A stretch of 18,500 bases of DNA from Sergeia podlipaevii (taxonomy: Eukaryota > Euglenozoa > Kinetoplastea > Trypanosomatida > Trypanosomatidae). Position numbers and translations under genes: made by a program. The notes beneath the pieces are model-generated. The model did no database searches. It saw nothing but the letters and a program-made list of their open reading frames with translations, and was not told where the DNA came from. The DNA lies in contig JASANZ010001836.1 in the NCBI GenBank assembly GCA_030849805.1, positions 1 to 18,500 on the forward strand, read 5' to 3'. Below are positions 1 to 7,580 of the stretch, in pieces (position 1 is the first letter of the stretch; each line of letters starts with the position of its first letter).

Positions 1-140
1 GGGAACTCATCGACGGTGGCGCGACGGCGGCCAATATCGAAGTTGCGGATCTTGGGGTCCGGAACACCACGGCAGAAGCGGGACTTGGGGTACGGTTTGT
101 TCTTGCAGAACCGGTAGCACTTGGAGGGACGGCGAGCCAT
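1..140 (-). CDS. RPL10: 60S ribosomal protein L10 (uL16), 5' part only
   Basis: This is a large-subunit ribosomal protein that sits near the tRNA corridor of the 60S subunit and is loaded late in cytoplasmic subunit maturation. Only the first 46 codons are inside the window; the gene runs off the left edge. The visible N-terminus starts [20 protein letters not shown] and continues with [20 protein letters not shown], the strongly conserved opening of eukaryotic L10/QM proteins. The ATG at 140-138 is the family start. It is 23 nt downstream of a likely spliced-leader acceptor (AG at 165-164 on the minus strand) that follows a TTTTTTCCACTTCC tract. It is the last gene of the minus-strand array in this window. 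Identity is confident from the N-terminal signature; nothing can be said of the rest. Confidence 0.95.
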   Translation of the reverse strand, partial: MARRPSKCYRFCKNKPYPKSRFCRGVPDPKIRNFDIGRRRATVDEF

Positions 141-163
141 TGTGAAGGACGGATCGAAGTGAA

Positions 164-165
164 CT
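164..165 (-). other. Predicted spliced-leader acceptor for L10
   Basis: On the minus strand an AG follows a pyrimidine-rich stretch (TTTTTTCCACTTCCATCAAG) and leaves a 5' UTR of about 23 nt before the L10 ATG. This placement is inference from the general kinetoplastid rule that the first AG after a pyrimidine tract is used. Confidence 0.5.
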
Positions 166-414
166 TGATGGAAGTGGAAAAAATGAAAGATGAATCGTGT
201 AACAAAAACAACAACAACAACAGCAACAAAAAAAGAAATACAAGGGGGAGATAGAAGGAGGCGGTAAGGGAGAGTTAGGTAACATAATATATGTAACAAT
301 GCACACTTTTATAGAAAGCATATCCTTTTTAGGAACAATAAAAATAAAATTGGAGAAAAAAAATAAAGAAGAAGGAAGGAGGGAATCAAGCATCAGCCGG
401 CACAAAGATACAAA

Positions 415-468
415 CTACTTGTGCTCATGCTTACGCGCTGGTGCCCCACTTCTCTTTCTCCTTCTCAT
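415..468 (-). other. 17-codon mini-ORF in a GC-rich island, status unknown
   Basis: An ATG at 468-466 opens a 17-residue frame, MRRRKRSGAPARKHEHK, ending at TAG 417-415. It lies in a locally GC-rich, coding-like patch inside an otherwise AT-rich UTR. A second frame across the same patch reads EHLPHYEKEKEKWGTSA before a TAA, which looks like the C-terminal tail of a protein. Neither matches a family I recognise. It could be a decayed gene tail, a very small basic protein or chance. There is no good spliced-leader acceptor just upstream, which argues against an independent gene. Confidence 0.25.
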
Positions 469-611
469 AGTGAGGTAAATGTTCATTTTTTTTTTTTTTG
501 TGTGTGTTACGAAATGAAAAATAAATAATAAATCATTCTTATAGTAGAACTTGAGTCTCTTGATTCGTCAATAAAAGAGATGAGGTGTCTTTACGGTGAC
601 AAGGCTTTTTC

Positions 612-1136
612 TTAAACAGTGAGCTCCATAATGGCGTTGACGATATCGCCATTGTTGTTCTTGAGGGCCTTGATGGCCTTGTTGCGGCTCACGTTAGCCT
701 GGCCCATGACGACCTTGATCTCCTTCTCGGCAAGATCACCGGCATCGATCTCCTCATCGTCATCGATCTCCTCAACCTTGGCGCTGTTGGCGGCGGCACC
801 CTCGGCGCCAGCGATATCGGCGGCAGCGCCAGAGACGGCGGCGCGGGCGGCGGCCTCCTGGGTAAGCATATCAGTATCCTCGAGCTGGGTCTCGCCAAAG
901 ATGACGAAGGTGTTGGTGCTGGGAAAGCGGTACACCTCGGGCTGGGCAATCACGAAGGAGAGGGAGCCCGCCTTGCGGATGTTGATCTTGGTGATGTTAG
1001 CCTCGGGCTTGAGGCCCATCTTGGCCATGGCCTTGGCGTAGCGCTTGGACTGCTTGGCGTTCTGGGGCACCTCAGCGGCCTCAAGGGTGGGGATCTCCTC
1101 CTCGGCGGCGGCGTTCTTGATCTCCTCGTTGGACAT
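612..1136 (-). CDS. Nascent polypeptide-associated complex subunit alpha, copy 1 (intact)
   Basis: NAC-alpha pairs with NAC-beta at the ribosomal exit tunnel, shields emerging chains and restrains mistargeting to the ER. This copy has 174 residues. Its start is the ATG at 1136-1134 (MSNEEIKNAAAEEE); the frame stays open upstream to 1331, but that extension is translated T-rich leader and is rejected. The NAC domain spans about residues 28-83 (KQSKRYAKAMAKMGLKP, then VIAQPEVYR and FVIFGE). An Ala-rich and acidic linker follows, then a C-terminal UBA domain (about 134-174: GDLAEKEIKVVMGQANVSRN and a MELTV end). Its paralogue lies directly upstream in transcription order, with the same domain layout, so the pair arose by tandem duplication. 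The predicted 5' UTR is 56 nt. Family identity is very secure. Confidence 0.95.
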   Translation of the reverse strand: MSNEEIKNAAAEEEIPTLEAAEVPQNAKQSKRYAKAMAKMGLKPEANITKINIRKAGSLSFVIAQPEVYRFPSTNTFVIFGETQLEDTDMLTQEAAARAAVSGAAADIAGAEGAAANSAKVEEIDDDEEIDAGDLAEKEIKVVMGQANVSRNKAIKALKNNNGDIVNAIMELTV

Positions 1137-1192
1137 GTTTTTTTTAAAAATGTAGAAGGATACGGTGTGGTGATAAAAACCCTGAAGTTCTT

Positions 1193-1194
1193 CT
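1193..1194 (-). other. Predicted spliced-leader acceptor for NAC-alpha copy 1
   Basis: The AG at 1194-1193 (context CTTTACGTTTTAG) is the first AG after more than 100 nt of T-rich minus-strand sequence starting near 1300. It gives a 56-nt 5' UTR. The bases around it, GAAGAACTT, recur around the acceptor of NAC copy 2, as expected if the duplication included the splice site. Confidence 0.55.
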
Positions 1195-1506
1195 AAAACG
1201 TAAAGCAAGAGATGATAGGAGTTGCAATAATAATAATTATAGCACAATGCAATAATAATAATAATAATAAAAAAAGATGAAGGATGAGAAAAAAAAAGAT
1301 TTTTTTTTTTAAAAAATCCAATTAGCAGCAAAGAGGAGGAGAATCATCAGTACTCATCCATGTAGACGAAATTAATAATAATAATCATGATGATATAATG
1401 TAATAGCAAAAACAATTATATAAAAAAAAATATGGTCTTTGTGCAGGTGCAGTGGCCCAGTAATTTTCTACTCTATTCTGACGCATACATACACGCACAC
1501 ACCCGA

Positions 1507-1532
1507 AGAGAGAGAGAGAGAGAGAGAGAGAG
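1507..1532. repeat. (GA)n microsatellite
   Basis: About 13 uninterrupted AG units on the plus strand. On the transcribed strand it is a (CT)n pyrimidine tract that might feed trans-splicing, but it sits over 300 nt from the nearest start codon. Confidence 0.95.
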
Positions 1533-1684
1533 CGCACGCTTGTCTTCTTAGCATTGCTTTACTTCGCAACAATTTTAATGTAAATATATTCGTGAGTGCT
1601 GTAGACACACACACACACATAATTTTTTTTTTACTTTCATCCTCCAAAGCCCTCTTGTACCTCTTGTTCACATTAGCTTTCCTT

Positions 1685-1738
1685 TTTTCCTTTTCTTTGC
1701 TATCACAAAATGTTTTGTCATAGCAAAGAAAAGGAAAA
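1685..1738. repeat. 54-nt near-perfect inverted repeat (hairpin)
   Basis: Positions 1685-1703 and 1720-1738 are perfect 19-nt reverse complements. The inner bases 1705-1710 (ACAAAA) and 1713-1718 (TTTTGT) also pair. Only a C/C mismatch (1704 and 1719) interrupts the stem, giving 25 base pairs around a 2-nt centre. The 5' arm is pyrimidine-rich on either strand (TTTTCCTTTTCTTTGCTAT). It lies about 500 nt after the NAC copy 2 stop and 550 nt before the NAC copy 1 start. The structure is read directly; any function is inference. Confidence 0.95.
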
Positions 1739-2239
1739 CTATAAAGGTACAATTATAATAAGAGAGACAGAGAGAGAGAGAAAGAGAAAAAGAAGGGAGA
1801 GAGAGAGACAAAAAGAAGAGAGTTCAAGGGAGCAGTAAATACTGCGGTTTAGTAAGCTTTTTTTTTGTAAAATAAATAAGTAAATCAATAAATGTAAGTG
1901 GATATTTTCTTTTTTGAAAACAACAACAACAACAAAAAACAACAACAACGGGAGATAAAAAGTCTGAAAGGCATCTTCTCACACTTCAGCGCATCCTCCT
2001 ATACCTTTCCAGGTGACACACACACCAAAATAAAATAAAAAATGAGAGGCTCTGTAGAGGAGACAGCGCGTCTTCAAAAAACAACACCAAAAGAAGAAAC
2101 ATCTTCCAACGGTAAGATCATGACATGAAAAGATGCCTGTAAAAGCAATAAAATCAAAAAGATCTATCCTGGACAGTTCCTTATTATTTTCCCGCCTTCT
2201 CTGTTCATCCTCCTTCCTCCCCTCCCCCCCCTCGCGCTT

Positions 2240-2795
2240 TCAATCTACAATGGTGAGCTCCATAATGGCGTTGACAAGATCACCCTTGTTGTTCTGGAGA
2301 GCCCTGATGGCCCTGGTTGCGGCTCACATTCGCCTGGCCCATGACAATCTTGATTTCCTTCTCGGCAAGATCACCGGCATCAAGAGCCACCTTGTCTTCC
2401 TTTGCGCTGGTGGCAGCGGCACCCTCGCCGTCCACGGCAGAAGCAGCAGCAGGAGCAGACGAGGAGGACACAATGTCCGCCGCAGCGCTAGACACCGCAG
2501 CGTGAGCAGCTGCCTGGCGGGTCAGACCTTCCATGTCCTCAGGCTGGGCCTCTCCGAAGATGACGAAGGCCTTGGCGCCGGGGAAGCGGTACACCTCGGG
2601 CTGGGCAACGGAGAAGGCGAAGGAGCCGGTATTGCGCAGCAGCACCTTGGAGACCTGGGGCTCGGGCTTGAGGCCCATCTTGGCCATGGCCTTGACGTAG
2701 CGCTTGGACTGCTTGGAGTTGAGGTACTGGGGGTCAGCAGCCTCAAGGGTGGGGATCTCCTCCTCGGCAGCGCGCACGGCGTCGGCAGCGGACAT
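2240..2795 (-). CDS. Nascent polypeptide-associated complex subunit alpha, copy 2, with apparent frameshift in the UBA domain
   Basis: This is a second NAC-alpha, with the same ribosome-exit role expected if functional. It starts at the ATG at 2795-2793 (MSAADAVRAAEEEIPTLEAA); the open frame up to 2912 is leader. The NAC domain is at about residues 28-83 (KQSKRYVKAMAKMGLKPEP, FSVAQPEVYRFPGAKAFVIFGE), followed by a longer Ser/Ala linker than in copy 1. The UBA domain begins normally (GDLAEKEIKIVMGQANVSRN). After residue 160 the frame then breaks to QGHQGSPEQQG and stops at 2280. Against copy 1 there is one extra base within 2311-2316. Without it the frame continues as RAIRALQNNKGDLVNAIMEL and ends at TGA 2242-2240, about 184 residues. 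The clean agreement after the indel suggests a sequencing error or a very recent mutation. Confidence 0.88.
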
Positions 2796-2842
2796 GTGTT
2801 TGCGTTTGTGTTGTGTGAAAAGAAAAGAAGGTGCGCAAAGTT

Positions 2843-2844
2843 CT
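2843..2844 (-). other. Predicted spliced-leader acceptor for NAC-alpha copy 2
   Basis: The AG at 2844-2843 (context ATTTCTCTTTGAAG) follows a T-rich minus-strand tract and leaves a 47-nt 5' UTR. Surrounding bases GAAGAACTT match those at the copy 1 acceptor. Confidence 0.55.
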
Positions 2845-3234
2845 TCAAAGAGAAATAAATAAATAAATACGATAAAAGATGAATAGAAAAGACAAGGGCA
2901 GGAATATGCCATATGTACATAATTTTTTTATATAAAAAAGAATTACGACCACGTAGAAAAAATGCAATGAGAAGGAGGGGGGGGGGGGAAGTAGCCTATA
3001 GGCTTCTCACTATTTTTTTTTTTAAAAAGAAATAAAAATAGGCCCTCTTGCTGAAATAATACATATATGTTCCTTTTTTTTTTGATGATGATGAGGACAA
3101 TGATATCAATATATGCTGGCGTGTGCCTTTATTTTTTTTTCTGTAAATAAAAGCAGTGATAAACAAAAGAAACAACAAAAAAAATGAGCCTTTTCTCATT
3201 GTAAGGGCAATGAACCATCCTATCCACCCACATG

Positions 3235-3277
3235 CTCTCTCTCTCTCTCTCTCTCTAACTACAAGCGGACACCCACG

Positions 3278-3311
<34 letters not shown>
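3235..3311. repeat. Microsatellite cluster (CT)n and (AT)n
   Basis: A (CT)n tract at 3235-3256 is followed after about 25 nt by an uninterrupted (AT)n tract at 3283-3311. Both are plain dinucleotide repeats in the NAC copy 2 upstream region. Confidence 0.95.
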
Positions 3312-3314
<3 letters not shown>

Positions 3315-3526
3315 GAGGGGAAGTTGCTCCTTGCTTCACAATGCACTCCCTACAAGTAGGTTTGTCCGTGTATGTATGTGTGCATGTGTGTGTGTGTGCG
3401 TGAGTAAAGGACTAAGGAAGACCATAAAGCAAACAACGGCAGCAGCAGCAAAGCAAGTAAAGTCTGTAAAAACAAAAAAAAAATGTACATGCCAAGGCAC
3501 CAGCGCGCAATTCAAACACACACACG

Positions 3527-3549
3527 TACACACACACACACACACACAC
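3527..3549. repeat. (CA)n microsatellite
   Basis: A CA dinucleotide run begins just after an ACGT interruption of a shorter CA run and ends at CG. It is in the presumed 3' UTR of the J-domain gene. Confidence 0.95.
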
Positions 3550-3645
3550 GTTTAGAGAAAGACAGAGAGACGGATGAAAAGGAAAAAAGATGATACAGGC
3601 GTACTTAATCCTTTGATTTTTTTCTTTTTTTTTCCTCTTTCTTTC

Positions 3646-5232
3646 TCAATCGATATTGTCCACATCAACCACTCGCACGTGCACTGTTTCAGCAATAGTC
3701 GGGGCACGTCGTGCAGATACGTCGCCACCGGAGTTAAAGGTTCTCTTAGAAGCGGCCGCCGCGGCATTCGCAGTGGCATCGGTACTGTGATAATTCGCTG
3801 TCGTAGCGGTATCGTCGGCTCGGCCGCGGTCAGACGGATTGGCTTCCTCCATCATTGCTTTCCCAACAGACGCGAGCATGCAACTCATGCAGCATGGGAT
3901 AACAGCGAGCACGGCGAGTCCGATAAGAAGCGGAAGCGTAGAGTTGAACGCGGTTGGTGCCGCACTCATGCCTCCGCTTGACGACGGGTTAAGCTGGTGC
4001 TCCAACCGATCTGTCCACATGGCCAGCATGTAGAGAAGGCAGCCCTGAGGAACCATTGTGACTATGGCTTCTGTGATGTGATCACATGCTGTGCGCGATT
4101 GTGCTGCTGCTGCTGCTGTTCCTTCCTCCCTGTTGTGTGTGCCGCGGCGTAGTCGAGCCCGCTCATCGTGGACATCTTCTGCTCCTCCCTCCTCCTCCTC
4201 CTCCTCTGCACTCTCCTCCCTGTTGTTCCTTGCGCCTGCATGTCCCTTCACACATGCGTACATCCCAGCAATCACCATACGCAGACCCACACAGAGAAGA
4301 AGCGGGCCACACACCACCCAGAGGCTTAGCACGGTTCCCTCAGTCTCTTCCGTGCCACCATTAACGACATTCTCGTTGGCTCCTGCATCACGCAGTTCAG
4401 CTTCCTTCCAGAAAGCGAGCACAGCGAATGCGCTCACGCAGGCAATCTCCCACAGTGTAGCACCAACGGCGGCCCAGTACTCCCCTGAAAAGCATGGCTT
4501 GTAATTTGGATCTGCATCTGGTCCAGGGGCTTCTCCTCCTCCTCTTCCTTCTTCTTGGTGACCTTCGCGCTCTTTCCTCAGCTGCGCGTACACAGAGGGC
4601 TGCAGGATCGCGAGTAACCGCAAGCAGCGCAGTGCATACCACACAGCCCACGCCACGAGGGCCCACCAAACAGGTCGGAGGGCACCCGCCAATGCTGCCG
4701 TGGTTGCTGCAGTGGCCACCATCGTAGAAAGCAGTTCCATACCTACCACAAGAGATATAAAAGAACGATTTGCGATGGCATGGTTAATCATGGAGACGGC
4801 AACAAGCAACAGCACTGGATACATCAGCCACACGGGAAGCATGAGCAGCCCCCAGTGCCAGCGAGCCATGTGATGGTCTAGCTTATAGCAAATAGCAAGC
4901 GCGTTTACAAGAAGAAGCGTAATGAACCCGCTCAAGCAGAGCAGGATGCCGCGGATGCGGTCGATAGAAAGCAAAAAGTTTGGCACGCCGAGGGAGTCAA
5001 ACCGTGCGAGCCCTTCGCGTCCAAACACATCGTACACTCTCCGCTGCTCAGGGTCTGCCAAAATCCGATGTGCCTCCTCGATCGTCTTAAACTGTTCGGT
5101 TGTGGTACCACCCGTCTTGTCAGGATGATAGCGAAGTGCAAGGCGACGATACTGCCGCTGCACATCTGTTGTGTTACAGTCCTGTGAGAGCTCTAGCACC
5201 TCATAGAGATACCCGCTACACGAGTGTTGCAT
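3646..5232 (-). CDS. Multi-pass membrane DnaJ (J-domain) protein
   Basis: J-domain proteins stimulate the ATPase of Hsp70 partners; a membrane anchor places that activity at a particular organelle surface. The 528-residue product begins with a J domain at about residues 7-72 (YEVLEL, YRRLALRYHPDK with the catalytic HPD at 36-38, then FKTIEEAHRILADPEQRRVYD). There is no G/F-rich or zinc-finger region, so it is a class III (type C) J protein. Eight hydrophobic segments can be seen, near 94-115, 127-150, 157-185, 187-212, 255-275, 300-325, 387-406 and 433-455. An acidic loop (341-350) and a Ser/Ala-rich C-terminal tail are also present. The J domain lies before the first membrane segment. Topology and organelle (ER or other) cannot be read from sequence. 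I do not recognise the specific orthologue. The start fits the J-domain position, but the spliced-leader site upstream is ambiguous. Confidence 0.88.
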   Translation of the reverse strand: MQHSCSGYLYEVLELSQDCNTTDVQRQYRRLALRYHPDKTGGTTTEQFKTIEEAHRILADPEQRRVYDVFGREGLARFDSLGVPNFLLSIDRIRGILLCLSGFITLLLVNALAICYKLDHHMARWHWGLLMLPVWLMYPVLLLVAVSMINHAIANRSFISLVVGMELLSTMVATAATTAALAGALRPVWWALVAWAVWYALRCLRLLAILQPSVYAQLRKEREGHQEEGRGGGEAPGPDADPNYKPCFSGEYWAAVGATLWEIACVSAFAVLAFWKEAELRDAGANENVVNGGTEETEGTVLSLWVVCGPLLLCVGLRMVIAGMYACVKGHAGARNNREESAEEEEEEGGAEDVHDERARLRRGTHNREEGTAAAAAQSRTACDHITEAIVTMVPQGCLLYMLAMWTDRLEHQLNPSSSGGMSAAPTAFNSTLPLLIGLAVLAVIPCCMSCMLASVGKAMMEEANPSDRGRADDTATTANYHSTDATANAAAAASKRTFNSGGDVSARRAPTIAETVHVRVVDVDNID

Positions 5233-6187
5233 TTTTTTTATATATACTTTGGTTGATTTCTTTTAAATATATGGATATAGATAGATATATTTTTTTTTAA
5301 ATTTCTTTGAGTTAGAATTTAAAAGCAAAACGTTCTGCAGACTACTGTTGAAAGACAATTTTTTTTTTTTAAAGGCAAAATCTATATATTTGTACGACGC
5401 TTTCTGCCTATATCATTTTACAAGATAAAAATATTTTTTTTTTTAAAAAATGTTATATGGTGATTATGAGCAATAACGTAAACGCACACGCCACACACGC
5501 AAAAAGAAAAAAAAAAAAGAGAATATAAACGTAAGAAAGCAAGAGGGAGATAAAGACACATTTAGAGAAAATAGAAATAGTATGGTTGAAATTTGTGAAA
5601 GAGAGATAAAACAGAGTGTTTGCCATTTCTAACAGAATATATATATATAATCGAAGAGAAATTAGACAACATGAAAAAAAAGTAAAAAAAGAATGATGTA
5701 TCTCGCCTTCTATTTCACTTTTTTTTTTCCTTTCTTCTCAAATATATAAGTTTATTTTCGCCTTCTAGTTGTAACAAAAAAAAAATAATAAACAGACAAA
5801 AACAAACAAACAAGACATTGCAACACAACGAGAATGACTGCAAAGACACAACAACACAAGAAAGAAAAAAAAAGAAGTAGCAGTGCAGTGTGATCTCCTA
5901 TACATATCCATAACATCTATTTAAAGTGGTACTGGTAAAATTATAAAGGAAACAAGAGAAAAAGAAAAAAAAAAGAAGAAGTAAAAGAGGAACGGACATA
6001 GGAAGAAGAAGAATGTGTCTTGAGCTACATATATAACTGTATCTTGACGAATTCCGTTACTTCTGTCCTTCTCATTTTTTTTTTATCTAAAAAAAAAAAT
6101 TCTCCCACTTCTCTCATTTCAACTAGACATACATTTCACAATATCCCCGTTTCTCTCTCTCTCTTCCCTTAAAGAACCACGTTCACT
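5233..6187. other. Intergenic region between the J-domain gene and the 286-residue protein gene
   Basis: A very AT-rich 955-nt gap with three T-then-A blocks (5290-5301, 5359-5373, 5434-5450), purine-rich DNA at 5500-5600 (a pyrimidine tract on the coding strand), and a T10-atct-A11 inverted repeat at 6075-6099. On the minus strand the last reads as T11 followed by AG, a potential spliced-leader acceptor, then an ATG with a 16-codon frame (MRRTEVTEFVKIQLYM, 6075-6025). The true J-domain acceptor is unclear: candidates are AG at 5248-5247 and AG near 5409. No RNA gene seen. Confidence 0.6.
6075..6099. repeat. T10/A11 inverted repeat with 4-nt spacer
   Basis: Ten T, then ATCT, then eleven A on the plus strand. 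It lies about 90 nt past the stop of the 286-residue gene. On the coding strand the T run plus AG resembles a trans-splice acceptor, and it could equally be a simple hairpin in the 3' UTR. Confidence 0.85.
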
Positions 6188-7048
6188 CTACAAGGCATAC
6201 TTGGGTTCACTAAAATAGGTGTGCCTGCCAAAACGCGTGGCCGCGTGCGTATCAGCTGGAGTCTTGCCATGAACCGTCATCGTCTTGCCGGTGATCGGGT
6301 TCCCAGTATAGAGCGTGATAGGCTCATCGCTGAGATAGTCTTGCTCTAGCTCATCAATAACAGGAAGAACCTCGTTTGCGTCACAAATAGTCGCCCGATA
6401 GACACTTGTGCGCATGTCGTTGATGCTGCCCAGGTCCGCCGCACCACCTACACCGCGCTCGTTTCTTCCCGCCTTGCTGGCGCGCAGCGTTGCACGCTCT
6501 GTTGCCTGCCTCTCCTGCTCGGCCTTGGCAGCGGCAAGCGCCTGCTGCAGGAGGACTTGACTGCGTACACCAAGAGCAGCACGCTCCAGCTGCTTCACAT
6601 CGCTTGTCTGAGCATTGTAGTCCACCTGATAGGTAGTGTCCATCTCCCTGCCGTGGGGGTTGGTGGCATCACAGGCAAGGAATGGAGTGCTCTTGAAGCC
6701 GCCAACATAAGTGCCGTTGCCCATGTCCTTGATGACATCCAGCCGCGCCGCTGTGGAGTTGCGTAACGTCGAGATGAATTGCGTAGAGCGACCTCCGCTG
6801 GAGGAGAGTTGTTGCTGTTGCTGCTGCTGCTGATGTTGTTGCTCCTCTTCCTCGGCCTCGAGGCGCATCATATCACTTTCAAGTGCCCGCTCCTCCTGCC
6901 AGTTCCCACAGAGAACCTTGGGGGAGGACTCGGCCGTGGGCCGAGTGCGGTTGTAGCGGCGCTCTTCCACCCATGTGCCTGCCGGACTGCATGTATCGAT
7001 GGGGACGTAGGGCTTCCGGGGTTTGTCAAAGAACTCCATCTTGTTCAT
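6188..7048 (-). CDS. Uncharacterised 286-residue protein with a repeated WxEER motif
   Basis: I do not recognise this family. The product is soluble: there is no signal peptide or membrane segment. It opens MNKMEFFDKPRKPYVPIDT; a second Met at residue 4 is a possible alternative start. Two copies of WxEER occur at residues 26-30 (TWVEERRYN) and 50-54 (NWQEERALE). A glutamine-rich stretch, EEEEQQHQ8, is at 66-80 and is coded mostly by CAG/CAA. A probable helical segment covers about 150-195. The C-terminus (245-286) is rich in short Thr/Gly/Tyr turns (LYTGNPITGKT, RFGRHTYFSEPKYAL). Short aromatic motifs of this kind, with little globular core, are common in axonemal and microtubule-associated proteins, so a flagellar role is possible, but that is a guess. 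The codon use looks like that of its neighbours and the predicted 5' UTR is 67 nt. Confidence 0.85.
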   Translation of the reverse strand: MNKMEFFDKPRKPYVPIDTCSPAGTWVEERRYNRTRPTAESSPKVLCGNWQEERALESDMMRLEAEEEEQQHQQQQQQQQLSSSGGRSTQFISTLRNSTAARLDVIKDMGNGTYVGGFKSTPFLACDATNPHGREMDTTYQVDYNAQTSDVKQLERAALGVRSQVLLQQALAAAKAEQERQATERATLRASKAGRNERGVGGAADLGSINDMRTSVYRATICDANEVLPVIDELEQDYLSDEPITLYTGNPITGKTMTVHGKTPADTHAATRFGRHTYFSEPKYAL

Positions 7049-7115
7049 TCTTTTTCTTTGGTATTTAGATAAAAAGTCTTCCTTATATGAGTATATCTAG
7101 AACGGGACAAGATAT

Positions 7116-7117
7116 CT
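7116..7117 (-). other. Predicted spliced-leader acceptor for the 286-residue gene
   Basis: The AG at 7117-7116 follows a strong minus-strand pyrimidine tract (TTCCTCTATTCCTTTTTTTC, then CCATTTATCTAG) and leaves a 67-nt 5' UTR. Confidence 0.6.
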
Positions 7118-7580
7118 AGATAAATGGGAAAAAAAGGAATAGAGGAAGCTACGTATCTTATTTTTTCTTTCTTTCCTTTCTCTCTCACGTCTAACGTTCT
7201 ACTTGTATATATATTTGTATATTCTGCTATATAGAAAGACAATGCACGTGTTTAGTGATAAGAGAGAGAGAAAAAAAAAAAGAGAGGGAAGAAGGGGTTA
7301 AAGCGACTTTCCAGTAAGTGACCAGTAGATGGTAAGCAGATAAAAAAAAGCAATAGTCACTGACAGACCCCTTGAGATCGTCAAAAGCAGACAAAAAAAA
7401 AAAGAGGGACAGATGAAAGTACTTTTCAAGCTATCCTTTTTTTAATCCCTTCTTTTCTTCTTTCTTTTTTTTTGTATTATGAAAGTTATCAGAACACTTT
7501 ACAGCATAACGTGGTGGCTTGAGTCTCGATCAAAAATAATAATAGTAATAAAAAAACACTTCCTTTTACGCGTGGGTGTG

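Larger units (their letters stand above)
141..611. other. Intergenic region between L10 and NAC-alpha copy 1
   Basis: This 471-nt AT-rich gap holds the NAC-alpha 3' UTR and the L10 5' UTR. It contains CAA repeats (about 200-230), a long T tract at about 487-501, and a small GC-rich island at about 396-476 carrying a 17-codon minus-strand ORF (listed separately). I see no RNA gene. Confidence 0.7.
1137..2239. other. Intergenic region between the two NAC-alpha copies
   Basis: This is a 1.1-kb AT-rich gap. It holds two T-then-A palindromic blocks (1138-1150 and 1300-1316), ATT repeats near 1230-1270, a (GA)n tract at 1507-1532, a short (CA)n tract at about 1605-1619, a long inverted repeat at 1685-1738, further GA-rich DNA at 1760-1815 and CAA repeats near 1920-1950. 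A moderately GC-richer stretch at about 1960-2130 has no frame I recognise. I see no tRNA or rRNA. Confidence 0.7.
2796..3645. other. Intergenic region between NAC-alpha copy 2 and the J-domain gene
   Basis: An 850-nt AT-rich gap. It contains a run of 12 G at 2977-2988, a T11A5 block at 3013-3028, (CT)n at 3235-3256, (AT)n at 3283-3311 and (CA)n at about 3527-3549, with several other A or T runs. No RNA gene or additional conserved frame is visible. Confidence 0.7.

Noticed and set aside
1137..1331. N-terminal extension of NAC-alpha copy 1 in the same open frame
   Set aside because: It translates T-rich leader (Ile/Tyr/Phe runs), crosses the predicted splice acceptor, and the family start MSNEE fits the paralogue.
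1386..1481. ATGATGA followed about 90 nt later by CTGA, resembling a C/D-box snoRNA
   Set aside because: It is on the strand opposite to transcription, in AT-rich DNA where such short boxes are expected by chance, and no terminal stem is seen.
1439..3549. Dense repeats considered as a CRISPR array or satellite
   Set aside because: They are unrelated mono- and dinucleotide microsatellites with no constant repeat-spacer pattern, in a eukaryotic context.
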